DNA of 64,000 bases from an uncultured Lachnospiraceae bacterium (GTDB lineage: Bacteria > Bacillota > Clostridia > Lachnospirales > Lachnospiraceae). The stretch is taken from assembly GCA_947588845.1 (NCBI GenBank), contig CANQAR010000004.1, positions 1 through 64,000 of the forward strand, given 5' to 3'. Positions 9,083 through 19,302 of the stretch are shown here, piece by piece (position 1 is the stretch's first letter; every line of letters begins with the position of its first letter). A model generated the notes under the pieces. The model made no database searches, was not told the origin of the DNA, and saw only the letters and a list, made by a program, of their open reading frames with translations. Made by a program: the position numbers and the translations under genes.

Positions 9083-11037
9083 TAGTAGGATCGCTGCTTC
9101 CCGAAGCGCTGGAGTCACCAATCTCGACAATGGTGGTCTTTTCGTCCGTCTCCGTATGGTCGGCGTAAAGCGTAGCTGTATTCTCCGCAATTTCCTGCGC
9201 GTTAACCTTCCCATTCACAATGACTTTGTAGGTAATGCGGATATACAATTCGTCCGGCAAGATGAAGGAAACAGCGTTATCCTCTTCAACGCCCATAAAG
9301 TAATTGTGTGACGCTTTATTGATCCCCGTTGTGGAGCTTGACCGTGTCAAAGGCTGCCATGCTCCGCTTTCACCGCAATACTCAACGGTGATGTCATACC
9401 CTCCATCTGTAGTTGTAACGAGTTGCAGATTGCTGCTCATCTGGTCAACCAGTTTGTAGCTGTCCAGATTTACAAAGGTATCCTCGCCCGTATCGACCTG
9501 CACCAGATCGATCGCCGACGGATTGACCTGGATGGTGTACTGCAAAACACCGTCTTGGCCGGGAACCGCCTCAAAGTTCTTTTGCAGCATATCGTAGGGG
9601 ATGTCTACACTGGCATCGTCGGTCGGAGCATTATCACCATACCTGAGACAAGCTGTATTCTTGATGTCCTGATCCGGCTTCCAGTCGTTTCTGTCTTCGT
9701 CATTCAGCTGGAGCTGGTAAACGAAATAGATCTTCCAATGGGCAGCAAACACCTTGCTTATACCGTCGCCTGCATTGAACCAGAGACCATCGTAAGACTC
9801 CAGAACAAAATCCTGCACATTAACGTTTAGGGTATTCTTTTCGGTCAGCGGGTTGCCATTATTTCCGTTATATTTATAAACAGCATAGGCCCCGTCGCTC
9901 TCTTGGCCTTCCCAATAGACCTCCAGGCGCAGCGAATCTGCCACATACTCCATGCGCTTGTCAAACATATCCTCGAAATAGGTCTCCGGACTTATCTTGC
10001 TACCTGGTGCGACCTCCCTGTCAGTATTAAGCTTAATAAAACGGTTGCCTTTTTCATCGGCGTTGTCAAAGCCTACCCGATACTCTACTACGCCATTCCC
10101 CAGGTAACGGGCGGTCTTGTCGATCGAACCTGTTTTCGGCTTCTTTTCCAGCGTAGCCGAATTATACAGCACAACGCCGCTACGCCGATAATATACGTTG
10201 TTCGTCAAAGTGTTGCCTTGCGACAGCAGCTCGCCTACGGTAGTGTTCAGCTCTTTACCGTCTGCATCAACGACGATCGTATCATAAGGGATTTTATAGG
10301 TAATCGTCATCCGGGTATCCTCGTTGATATCCCAGATGGAGTCGTACTTATTTAAGGTCTCATCTGTCCCCACGCCGTAAGGGGCCGTATTGAAATAGAT
10401 CCGAAACTCCCTGTAGCTCTCGCCTCCCGTCGTTGCACTATTCTCAGGAACCAGGTAAGATCTGGAAGGTCTCCCGGGCCTCATCGTCGCCATTCCCGCT
10501 GACGCAAGGCGCCTCCTCAAAACTCCAACTGTTTGTCGTATCCTTGCTGGTCACATAGATGGTGACGTCCTTCGGAGCATTCAGGGCATAGTAGGATGTT
10601 GTCTGACCTTCTGTAAATTCCAGATCATCCTCCAGATAGAAATAGGGGAGATCCAATTCATGGCCTTTGTCGCGGCCCAGCATGGACTGCATATAGCTAC
10701 TCTTTGGGATATCCACAGTCACCGTATAAGTTAAATATCCCTCCTTCTCATTGTCGATGACGCTCTTTTGGATCGCCTCTCCTATGGGGATTCTGCCATC
10801 CACGCCGTCCGGCGTTATCAGGCGGGCATGCAGCTCCGCCTCCTTTGGGATCCGGGCCTCTTTTCCATACATCGCTTCCACATACACCGTGTCATCTCTG
10901 TATGATGCAGTCAGCGGGCCGCCTCCCCCGTGGAACTGCGTCCACAACCCTAAGGAAAACAGAATCACACCGAATATCAGGGACACCCAGCCCGCAATGC
11001 CCAGCAGGGTATTCGGCCCATTTCGCTTGTTAAACAC
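9057..11037 (-). pseudogene. Surface protein (pilin/adhesin-like), frameshifted and C-terminally truncated
   Basis: N-terminal TM (LLGIAGWVSLIFGVILFSLGLW), long extracellular-type sequence, ending at TINLQKVDA where it meets the AbiEii relic; the reading frame changes near 10450-10470. Confidence 0.65.
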
Positions 11038-11402
11038 TTTTTTGGGACATCATTCATTTTTGTCATTTCCATCCTGCTACCTCCATAAACCACTGCTGAA
11101 AACCGGTAATTCTCCGGTCTTATGATTGTTTCAGGCGTCTTTTCGCCCGGCAAGTACCAGAACCTGTTCTCGTCCAGACAGAAAGACTGTCCAGAAGCAT
11201 CCGGTCCGTTTTCGCAGTTCTGACCGCCGTGCGCTGCTTCCATCCTGACTGCCTCCCGGACAACATCCTCCTTTTCCCTGCTCGCAGACGCATAACAGAC
11301 TGTCACAATGGGAAAACTCTGTAATACCAGAACAGATCCAGCCAGCTGGTGTCGCAGATTACACAAATCTGCGACACAAAGCACAAAATTGCCAAAATTT
11401 TA

Positions 11403-11436
11403 GCCCGCCGGAGAAAATCTCAGGCGGGCCTTTTTA
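11403..11436. terminator. Rho-independent terminator (U-tract best on + strand, partial on -)
   Basis: GCCCGCC-GGAGAAAATCTCA-GGCGGGC followed by CTTTTT. Confidence 0.65.
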
Positions 11437-11754
11437 CTTGCCAGACCGACTATGCGCAAGAGACGACAACAGGTATGAGCAATACAGCAGCGTGAACAAA
11501 GTGAACGATGCGGCGCCGCGTGCCAGTAGCGCACGTTTAGCCCCGGTTCTGAGCGCCAGTGGCGCTCGTTTAGAACCGACCGAAACGGAGTGGAGACCCG
11601 AAGCGGAGCGCAGACCGCTGAAAGCGTGGAGTCATCTGCTTTCATTCGTGGTGTTACTGACAAGCTGAAAAAAGCACCAGCCATTTGACTGACTGATGCT
11701 TATCTTTCACCATATAAATTACTTTGTTTCAGCAGATGCCAAATACAGGCGTTT

Positions 11755-12513
11755 TCACTTAATCCTGAAGCCGCCCATCTCTCCGAACTCCCACGTCCCA
11801 TGAACCCCGCAGGACGCGGCGCCTACTTCAAACTGCATCTTTGCAATCCCGAGATCCACAAGTTCAAGACCGTTGCCAGGTTTCCAGATTCTCGCAAATA
11901 CCTTTCCTTCCTGGTAGACAATATTTACCGGCTGCTGATTTGCCGCAGACGGTCCCAGCTTAACCGCCTCGACTCCTTTCTGAAGCCAGCGGGGCTGTCT
12001 GTCAAACTCCTGTCTTGCTTCCAGAAACTCCTCAAGCCTGCGGTCTTTTCTCCGTACGGTCGCTCGGATCATCTTCTGCCTCGCAGGTGTATTGTCCGCC
12101 GCATACCCCAGCGTTATGACGCTCCAGAGTTTTTCTTCCGGAGGCACTTCCACCCAAAAAGATTTTTTGTCATACGTTCCCGCAGCCCAGCATGTCCCGA
12201 GACCAAGCCGTTCTGCATACAGAACCAGCTTTTCCCCGTAATATCCGATCTTTTCGGCTGATATGGGATCACTGCCTCCCACGAGGGCCGCAAAAGCATA
12301 CACGATCCCGCTGAACATGGAAGAAGCCATCTTTATGGCAGGTACTCCCACTTTCCTCGACGCCTGCAGCTGGAAATGAAGACCGGACTCCTGATTCATC
12401 TCCTCAATAAACGCAGACAGCTTCGCAAGCTTTTCCTCTTCAATCATTTTCTTTTCCCTGTAGGACCTGCAGGAAACTCGTTTTTCAAGTACTTCCCAAT
12501 CTGTTGTAACCAT
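11755..12513 (-). CDS. Nitroreductase family protein
   Basis: WEVLEKRVSCRSYREKKM, ERLGLGTCWAAGTY, KLWSVITLGYAADN, GPSAANQQPV. Confidence 0.8.
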   Translation of the reverse strand: MVTTDWEVLEKRVSCRSYREKKMIEEEKLAKLSAFIEEMNQESGLHFQLQASRKVGVPAIKMASSMFSGIVYAFAALVGGSDPISAEKIGYYGEKLVLYAERLGLGTCWAAGTYDKKSFWVEVPPEEKLWSVITLGYAADNTPARQKMIRATVRRKDRRLEEFLEARQEFDRQPRWLQKGVEAVKLGPSAANQQPVNIVYQEGKVFARIWKPGNGLELVDLGIAKMQFEVGAASCGVHGTWEFGEMGGFRIK

Positions 12514-12892
12514 CTTGTTCCTCCTTGCATATTTACTTACTTATATAAAATAATATTTCCTGCCGGAATAATTGTCAACCAGTTTTCAACGGATTCCCTT
12601 AACTTCATACTATTGTCTGCCGCAGTATGATCCCGCGGAGCGTTTTTTGTGTCACAGGACGAAATTTCCTGTAACATGAAAAAACAGACACCCTTTTTAA
12701 TCCACATGCGTGCCTGCGCAAAAACAGCTCCCATCCGGCAATCTTTCTGACAGACAGGAGCTGATCCCTCTTTATCCAATTACCATCAGCCGGCATATCG
12801 AGCACTGGCTCTCCGTCGACGCAGATCATGCAGAGCGCCGCGCAGGCAGGAATCGCAGAAACAACAACACCTCAGCTCGTCCTGTATCCGGC

Positions 12893-13891
12893 TTAAATTC
12901 CGAATCTCTCTTTGTTATAACGGTTAATTTCATCGATGATGATCGTCTCCACCTGCGGGTAAATGGTTCCCGGGCCTCCATAGCTGTGGCTGGGCATGAA
13001 ATGCGGCAGATTTCCATAAGCGGCAAGCGCTTTCTTCACTTCCGCACGAATTTCTTCTTCCGTGACATCTTCGCGGTCGATCACCGAATCAATACCGCCC
13101 ATCAGAGCCATGCGTCCATCCAGTTTTTTGGTAAGCGCCGCGATATCGTTCGTCGGAAGAACTCCCTGCCAGATATCTACGCCGATCTCAGCCAGATCTT
13201 CCACAATCGGCTCACAGAAAGAATCCGCATGATGAATCACCATAACATCGTTCGCGTGCAGATAATCATACAGCTTCCGGTACGGCTCCTTGAAAAATTC
13301 ACGCCATGTCTCCGCTTTCATGAACAGACTGGTCTGGCTGCCAAAATCATCATGGGAAAGAATCGCGTCCGGATGCAGATTCTCCACAATCAGCTTCATG
13401 TATTCCAGACGGTATTCCGTGATGGCATCGATCAGCTCGTGAACCTCATCCGGGTACAGCAGCAGATTGCACAGCGTATCCTCAAACGTCATCAGCATAT
13501 GCATCTGCTCAAAAATTCCGGTTCCCATAACCGTCATGGAAAAATACTGTGAACTGTCAATTGCCGCCTTGTTTTTCAGGGCTGTCTCCCATCCGTCCGA
13601 ACAGTTGGCGCGCAGATCCGGCACTTTGACATATTTCTGCCATTCTTCAATATCCTGAATCACCTGGTTCTCTGCCGTGACGATCGGAACCGCAGCCGGC
13701 TGATCCTCCGGAAAGGAAATAAAGGTTCCCCAGCGGTCATAGGAATCTGTTCCGCGGATACGGTTGCCTCTTACATACTGAAAGACGGGATCCCCGCCGA
13801 TCGGTTTGAATGCAGTATAGCAATTTGTCAGGCAGTCCGGTTTCCCATCTTTTTTGATCGTCTCCAATACGTTTTCTCTCGGTGTAAGCAT
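12893..13891 (-). CDS. Uroporphyrinogen decarboxylase (URO-D) family protein, probably methyltransferase-like
   Basis: MLTPRENVLETIKKDGKPDCL, ILSHDDFGSQTSLFMKAETWREFFKEPYRKLYDYLHANDVMVIHHADS; GGAGG SD. Confidence 0.8.
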   Translation of the reverse strand: MLTPRENVLETIKKDGKPDCLTNCYTAFKPIGGDPVFQYVRGNRIRGTDSYDRWGTFISFPEDQPAAVPIVTAENQVIQDIEEWQKYVKVPDLRANCSDGWETALKNKAAIDSSQYFSMTVMGTGIFEQMHMLMTFEDTLCNLLLYPDEVHELIDAITEYRLEYMKLIVENLHPDAILSHDDFGSQTSLFMKAETWREFFKEPYRKLYDYLHANDVMVIHHADSFCEPIVEDLAEIGVDIWQGVLPTNDIAALTKKLDGRMALMGGIDSVIDREDVTEEEIRAEVKKALAAYGNLPHFMPSHSYGGPGTIYPQVETIIIDEINRYNKERFGI

Positions 13892-14224
13892 ATTCAAATC
13901 CTCCTTCTGCTTTTGATTCTTTCGTACTCATTATAACCTCAGCATTCTTTTTCATCAAGTGTTTTTATATTATCTGATTGTTTCTTTATATGCTATGTAA
14001 CTTTTATTTGTTTTTATTATTAAAAATATTTTACTATATATAAATATCTCTTAATATATTTAATGTTTATATTAATCTTTTTATACGCCAAACTTGCCTG
14101 CTGCAGCGAACCAGAATGTTCTTTTGTTGACAAAACGGATTATTCCACAGTATAGTGTAATCTATAAGAAAATACCTCTCTTTCCTGAACCCGCTGGCAA
14201 ATTTTAAATGAGGAGGATTTTATA

Positions 14225-15484
14225 ATGAATAAAATGGGATTTGGTTTTCTCCGGCTTCCGGTCACAGACCCGAAAGTCCCAGACTCTTACGATCTGAATC
14301 TTCTGAACCGTATGGTTGATTATTTTCTGGAACACGGCGGCCGGTATTTCGACACCGCATACACGTATCTGAACGGAAAAAGCGAATGGGCACTCAGAGA
14401 ATGTCTCGTAAAACGTCATCCGCGGGAGAGCTTTCTTCTCGCAGACAAGCTTCCCGGCTATCTGATGACCTCGCACGAAGACTGTCGGAAATATTTTGAA
14501 GAGCAGCTGGAGCGGTGTCAGGTGTCTTACTTTGACGTCTACCTTCTGCACTGGCTGAACAGCAAAAATTATGAACTGGCAGAAAAATACAGCGAATTTG
14601 AGTTTTTGCAGGAACTGAAGGCTTCCGGCAGGGCAGGCAAAACCGGCTTCTCCTACCACGATACCGCCGACCTTCTGGACCGTATCCTCACCCGCCATCC
14701 GGAAGTGGACTATGTACAGCTGCAGGTCAACTACCTCGACTGGGAGAGCGAAGCGATCCAGGCAAGGCGATGCTGCCAGACTGCCTGCAAACATCACAAA
14801 AAAGTGATCGTGATGGAGCCGCTCAAGGGAGGAACCCTGGCGCAGATCCCTGAAAATGCCGAAAAGCTCCTGCATACGCTTGATTCCAGATTCGATGCCG
14901 ACCGCGGCGATCTTGCAGCCACGAAATATGCCGCACCGAAATGCGGCAGAAATAAGACAGCAGACTCTGATTTTGACAAACACAGCAAAAACTGTCCGGA
15001 AAATTCACTTCCTGGGAAATTGACAACTTCGGAACCTTCCGTTTTCGTCCCCTCAACCGCCTCCTATGGCCTCCGCTTTGTACAGAGCCTGCCTGAAGTC
15101 GAGATTGTGCTAAGCGGCATGAATACCATGGAACAGATGATCGACAACATGCAGGACGTGGAGCCTGTCTCCGACGCTGAAAAGGCCGTGATCTGGAAAG
15201 TGGCCGATCTGCTCCGCCATTCAACCGCCGTCACATGTACGGCCTGCGGCTATTGTCTGCAGCACTGCCCGCAGGATATCCCGATTCCGTCTTACTTCAA
15301 ATTATATAATGAATATTCCAGAAATCCTGGCGACGACTGGAAGATCAGACCCGCCTACCAGGAGCTGGCTGCAAACTATGAGTATGCCTCCGGCTGTGTC
15401 AAGTGCCGCAGCTGTGAGAAAAACTGCCCGCAGAACATTCCGGTCACACACTATCTGGAGAAAGTCGCGGAGGTATTCGAATAA
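14225..15484 (+). CDS. Aldo/keto reductase with C-terminal 4Fe-4S domain
   Basis: MGFGFLRLPV, RYFDTAYTYLNGKSE, CTACGYCLQHCPQDIP, CVKCRSCEKNCPQNIP. Confidence 0.85.
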   Translation: MNKMGFGFLRLPVTDPKVPDSYDLNLLNRMVDYFLEHGGRYFDTAYTYLNGKSEWALRECLVKRHPRESFLLADKLPGYLMTSHEDCRKYFEEQLERCQVSYFDVYLLHWLNSKNYELAEKYSEFEFLQELKASGRAGKTGFSYHDTADLLDRILTRHPEVDYVQLQVNYLDWESEAIQARRCCQTACKHHKKVIVMEPLKGGTLAQIPENAEKLLHTLDSRFDADRGDLAATKYAAPKCGRNKTADSDFDKHSKNCPENSLPGKLTTSEPSVFVPSTASYGLRFVQSLPEVEIVLSGMNTMEQMIDNMQDVEPVSDAEKAVIWKVADLLRHSTAVTCTACGYCLQHCPQDIPIPSYFKLYNEYSRNPGDDWKIRPAYQELAANYEYASGCVKCRSCEKNCPQNIPVTHYLEKVAEVFE

Positions 15485-15541
15485 ACAGATATCTGATGTT
15501 TCGGGTTACACGGAGGCCGAAATGTGAAAAACTGATGGTGA

Positions 15542-16714
15542 TCAATTCTTCTGCAGCTGTGCAATTATTGCTTCCAGTTCCTTTACTTTCGCCTCCGCAG
15601 CCTCCGCCTTCTTCTTCTCAGTCTCCGCTTTCTCCTCTGCAGCCTCTGCTTTCTTCTTCTCGGCTTCCGCTTTTTTCTTCTCAGCTTCCGCTTTTTTCTT
15701 CTCAGCTTCCGCTTTCTTCTTCTCAGCTTCCGCTTTCTTCTTCTCAGCTTCCGCTTTTTTCTTCTCAGCTTCCGCGAGATCCCTCATCCGCTCGTATCTT
15801 TCCCACTCCTCATCAAATAACATTTGTGTCAGTCTCAGCATCCTGATCTCCTCCTTTATCTCTTCAAGATCTTCCCTCTCCAGAAATTTATCTGCCATCG
15901 CGAACAGCATCGCCTCCGCTTTCTCTGACAGCTCCTTCTCTTTTGTTTTCCCTTTGCTTATCAGCCTCAGCGCCGTCCGGATCCGCTCTCTCATCTCCGT
16001 CTTCCCGTCCATCAGCGGACACAGGGTCAGGAGTACCAGTTCCTCCTTCGTGATAACCTCTCCTTTGTCCGCCTTTTCTCTCAGTCCGGCAAGCAGATCA
16101 TCCGCGTCACGGTTTCTCATGATGATCGGCTGGATCCGGTATGTATTGATCCCCGATGTAAACTCTGTCATCGGACTGCGTACTCTCCCCGAATACAGCA
16201 CGTATGTCACGATCTCCACGTTATACTGATACCCGGCCAGCGCCTCATATGCACGAAAACGCTTCAGACCTTTCAGGCCTTCATTTTTACTCTGAAACTC
16301 AAAATGTTTCCACTCTCCGTTTTCCATCACCAGATTGAAATCCTGAAAGAATTTATGCACCTCCAGCTGAACAAGCTCCGTCGGCGCAACGGAAACCACC
16401 TTTCCTTCGATTCCAAAACAGGGAAGCAGCTCATCCGCAAAGAACTGCATGGAAGTCTTCAGGATTGCGTCCTCATGCTGCTGCACGGTATGCCGTGAAT
16501 CCTTTTTGCTGCTGTCAACGCTTTCTTTTTCTTCGGTTTCCGCCGCGGCATTTTCCTTTTCACTGTCTTTCCCCGCGACATTCCTCTCATTATTTCTTCT
16601 TTTTCTGTTCGCCTCCCCGGAAGTTCCTCTTTCTCCGTTTTTTTCTTCGGCTGCTTCCTGTCTGCTGACTCTGTCATGTTTTTGTTTTTCCTCCATAAAT
16701 CTCCTTTCCGACAT
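15542..16714 (-). CDS. PD-(D/E)XK (Rpn/YhgA-like) nuclease family protein with C-terminal AEKKKAE-repeat coiled coil
   Basis: ELVQLEVHKFFQDFNLVMENGEWKHFEFQSKNEGLKGLKRFRAYEALA core; seven or more repeats of AEKKKAE at the C-terminus. Confidence 0.6.
   Translation of the reverse strand: MSERRFMEEKQKHDRVSRQEAAEEKNGERGTSGEANRKRRNNERNVAGKDSEKENAAAETEEKESVDSSKKDSRHTVQQHEDAILKTSMQFFADELLPCFGIEGKVVSVAPTELVQLEVHKFFQDFNLVMENGEWKHFEFQSKNEGLKGLKRFRAYEALAGYQYNVEIVTYVLYSGRVRSPMTEFTSGINTYRIQPIIMRNRDADDLLAGLREKADKGEVITKEELVLLTLCPLMDGKTEMRERIRTALRLISKGKTKEKELSEKAEAMLFAMADKFLEREDLEEIKEEIRMLRLTQMLFDEEWERYERMRDLAEAEKKKAEAEKKKAEAEKKKAEAEKKKAEAEKKKAEAEKKKAEAAEEKAETEKKKAEAAEAKVKELEAIIAQLQKN
15580..15776 (-). repeat. 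21-bp in-frame tandem repeat (VNTR-like)
   Basis: Repeated cttcttctcagcttccgcttt units visible on + strand, encoding AEKKKAE. Confidence 0.9.
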
Positions 16715-17172
16715 GTCATGATGCTGGAGTCAAAATGAATTTTTTCCCCATGATGCCACAAATTGCTCCGCATTTCATGCTTACGCGATTCTGAAGCACC
16801 TCACAGCCGCTATACTAAAAAGTAAATCTTTATCTGCACTCATTGTATCAGTTTTTTTCGATCAACACAATCCTTTTTATATTTTTTCTGATTAAATGAT
16901 ACTTTTATATTTTCGCTGATGGTTCCTCTGAACTGAGGTGAATTTAAAAAGAGAGACTATGATAATAGAAGAATCTAGAATAGGGTCTGATATTTCTACA
17001 TTCTATGACATATCTTATTTATTTCATTCAATATAATACGATATATCAGGATTTTTGTCAATCTTTTTCGTTTGAAAAATTTTTATGCCATAAAAATCCA
17101 CTGAAATTTCCTATACAGGTCACTCACCATCGCCCAGTAAACATTCATACCCTGCAGACAGGGCAGCGCGAA

Positions 17173-18438
17173 TCATTTTTCTTCTAATACAACCGGGAAC
17201 CCCATCCTCAGCTCAAATCCTTCCTTCCAGGCAGAACTTGCGGCAAGTGTAATTCCAAGTTCCCCAGCAAGTTCCCGGACGAGATACAGCCCCATCCCAG
17301 TCGCGTTCTTTCCCTCTTCGCCGGAGAAACCCGTGAATCCACGATTGAAAATATACGGGAGATCGCAGCTTTTCACTCCTCTGCCGTTGTCCCGGATAAG
17401 AAGCACATCTTTCTCCACATCTTTGGACAGTCCGGCCAGGATATGTAAGATCCCAATTTGTTCCGCTCTTTCCAGAATTTCCTGGTTTTTCTCTCCAGCC
17501 AATCCGTCTGAAAATTCTGATCTTTTGCTTCCATCCATCCTGCGTCCTGCTTTTGGTATTTCAGCCTCTCCTGGTTCAATCAGCATCTCTGCGGGATCCT
17601 CCGGACATACGCAAGTAAATGCCCCCTTCTCGCCTGAGGAAATCAAAAAATCCGGTTCTCCCCCTCTGCCCCTGAATAATTCGATCACAAGCTCCGGCTC
17701 CTCGCCGCTGTACTTGACCGCGTTGCTGACGACCTGACTCAGCATGAACCGCAGGCTGCGCCGATCCGTATATATTTCCCGATCCGGAACGCGAAGGATC
17801 ACCTGAAACTGTTTTTCCTCCAGAAGCGGCCGGTAATCCTCAATAACCTCCCCCACGCAGGCGCGGACACTGACGTATTCAAACAGATAATCTTTCTGCG
17901 CGCTTTTCAGGCGTGCGCAGAACATCATCTGCTCTGTGAGCTCCTGCATGCGGCTGCGGACATAATCCAGCCGGAAGCACACATCCTCCGGGATTTCCTC
18001 TCTGTGATTGTCCAGCAGCATCGTCAGCAGGGCGATCGGTGTCTTTATCTCATGTGCCCATGCTTCCACATACTCTTCATATTCCTCCAGCCGTGTCTGC
18101 GCCTGCTCATATTTATACCGATTTTCGCGCAGCAGTTCCCCCAGTCCGTGGATTTCTTCCTGCGCAGCTCCCGACATTTTTGTGAGTGTTTCCTCATGAC
18201 CGGTATCCGGATCATTCAGAAAATCCCGGAACGCCTGTATTCTTCTGCGGCTCTGCCACCCAAGAATTCCGCATACCGCCGCAAACAAAAAAACGGTCGC
18301 CAGCACAATCAGCGCTGCCAGCGCCCGAAATGCCGCCGCATCCGCGAGCCACAGAAGGACCGCCGCAAAAGAATCAACTCCCAGCACAAGCGCCAGCCAC
18401 GGAAACGACTGCCGGAGAAAATTCCAGTCATATTTCAT
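17173..18438 (-). CDS. Sensor histidine kinase, BceS-like intramembrane-sensing type
   Basis: Two N-terminal TMs, WAHEIKTPIALLTMLLDN H-box, DNGRGVKSCDLPYIFNRGFTG, GMGLYLVRELA. Confidence 0.85.
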   Translation of the reverse strand: MKYDWNFLRQSFPWLALVLGVDSFAAVLLWLADAAAFRALAALIVLATVFLFAAVCGILGWQSRRRIQAFRDFLNDPDTGHEETLTKMSGAAQEEIHGLGELLRENRYKYEQAQTRLEEYEEYVEAWAHEIKTPIALLTMLLDNHREEIPEDVCFRLDYVRSRMQELTEQMMFCARLKSAQKDYLFEYVSVRACVGEVIEDYRPLLEEKQFQVILRVPDREIYTDRRSLRFMLSQVVSNAVKYSGEEPELVIELFRGRGGEPDFLISSGEKGAFTCVCPEDPAEMLIEPGEAEIPKAGRRMDGSKRSEFSDGLAGEKNQEILERAEQIGILHILAGLSKDVEKDVLLIRDNGRGVKSCDLPYIFNRGFTGFSGEEGKNATGMGLYLVRELAGELGITLAASSAWKEGFELRMGFPVVLEEK

Positions 18439-18581
18439 ATCGCTTCATCATCCCTTTTCCGTCCTGTCAATTAAACTTCTTTTAGCCTCATTCCTTTTCT
18501 GTTCTTCTAATCCCACTCCGCTTTTTCAATACTGTCATCTGCCCGATAATCAGCGCTGTACGAAATGTTTACGACAAACGT

Positions 18582-19286
18582 TCATGGCTGAGGCCTGGAG
18601 ACATAAGCACAAGCCTGCTGCTGTAACCCAAGGCGATACCCCTCTCCCCGCACCGTCTCGATCCGCTGCCGCATCCCCACGACTGCCATCGTCTTTTTCA
18701 GTCTCGTCAGATTCACCTGCAGCGCGTTCTCGTCGATGAACTCTGTCGTTCCCCAGACGGCAAGGCACAATTCCTCTTTCGTGATGAGCTGATCCCGGCG
18801 CGTCAGAAACACCTCAAGCAGTTTCCCCTGATTTTTGGGAAGGATTACGGAAGTATCGTCAATGTACAGCGTATAAGTCTGCCGGTCAAGGAGAAATCCC
18901 TCCCCTTCCAGCAGATTTCTGCGCCCCTCATACCGCTTCAGGATGTTTTCCAGACGGGCAAGCAGACGCTCTGCCCTGCAGGGCTTTGTCAGATACTCAT
19001 CCGCGCCTAACTTCAGCGCACGCAGCTCATCCTGCATCTGATCGCGGGAGGTCAGCACAAAAACCGGCATGGAGCCCGCCTGCTTCAGGATGCGGCAGAT
19101 CTCAAAGCCGCCGGCGCCAGGAAGGTTCAGATCCAGAAGAACAAGGTCAGGGGAGAGCTCCAGCAAACGCTCTCCCGCTTTTTCAAATTCACAGATTTCA
19201 TACACCTCATAATTCGCCCTGCGCAGAATCTCCGAGAGCTCCTCCCGCACCAGAGCGTCGTCCTCCACAACCGCAATTCGTTTCAT
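18582..19286 (-). CDS. Response regulator, OmpR family (BceR-like)
   Basis: VEDDALVREEL, VLLDLNLPGAGG, KLGADEYLTKPC, C-terminal winged helix. Confidence 0.9.
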   Translation of the reverse strand: MKRIAVVEDDALVREELSEILRRANYEVYEICEFEKAGERLLELSPDLVLLDLNLPGAGGFEICRILKQAGSMPVFVLTSRDQMQDELRALKLGADEYLTKPCRAERLLARLENILKRYEGRRNLLEGEGFLLDRQTYTLYIDDTSVILPKNQGKLLEVFLTRRDQLITKEELCLAVWGTTEFIDENALQVNLTRLKKTMAVVGMRQRIETVRGEGYRLGLQQQACAYVSRPQP

Positions 19287-19302
19287 AAATCCTCCAATAC
19301 TT

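Noticed and set aside
10444-10520. Programmed frameshift in the surface protein
   Set aside because: No slippery heptamer is evident at the shift and the gene is also truncated at its other end, so decay is simpler.
11438-11668. 76-aa + strand ORF (and 94-aa antisense ORF)
   Set aside because: Low-complexity translations of hairpin-rich repeat DNA, no SD and no domain signal.
12710-13552. 280-aa + strand ORF
   Set aside because: Antisense to the URO-D family gene, which has clear homology and an SD.
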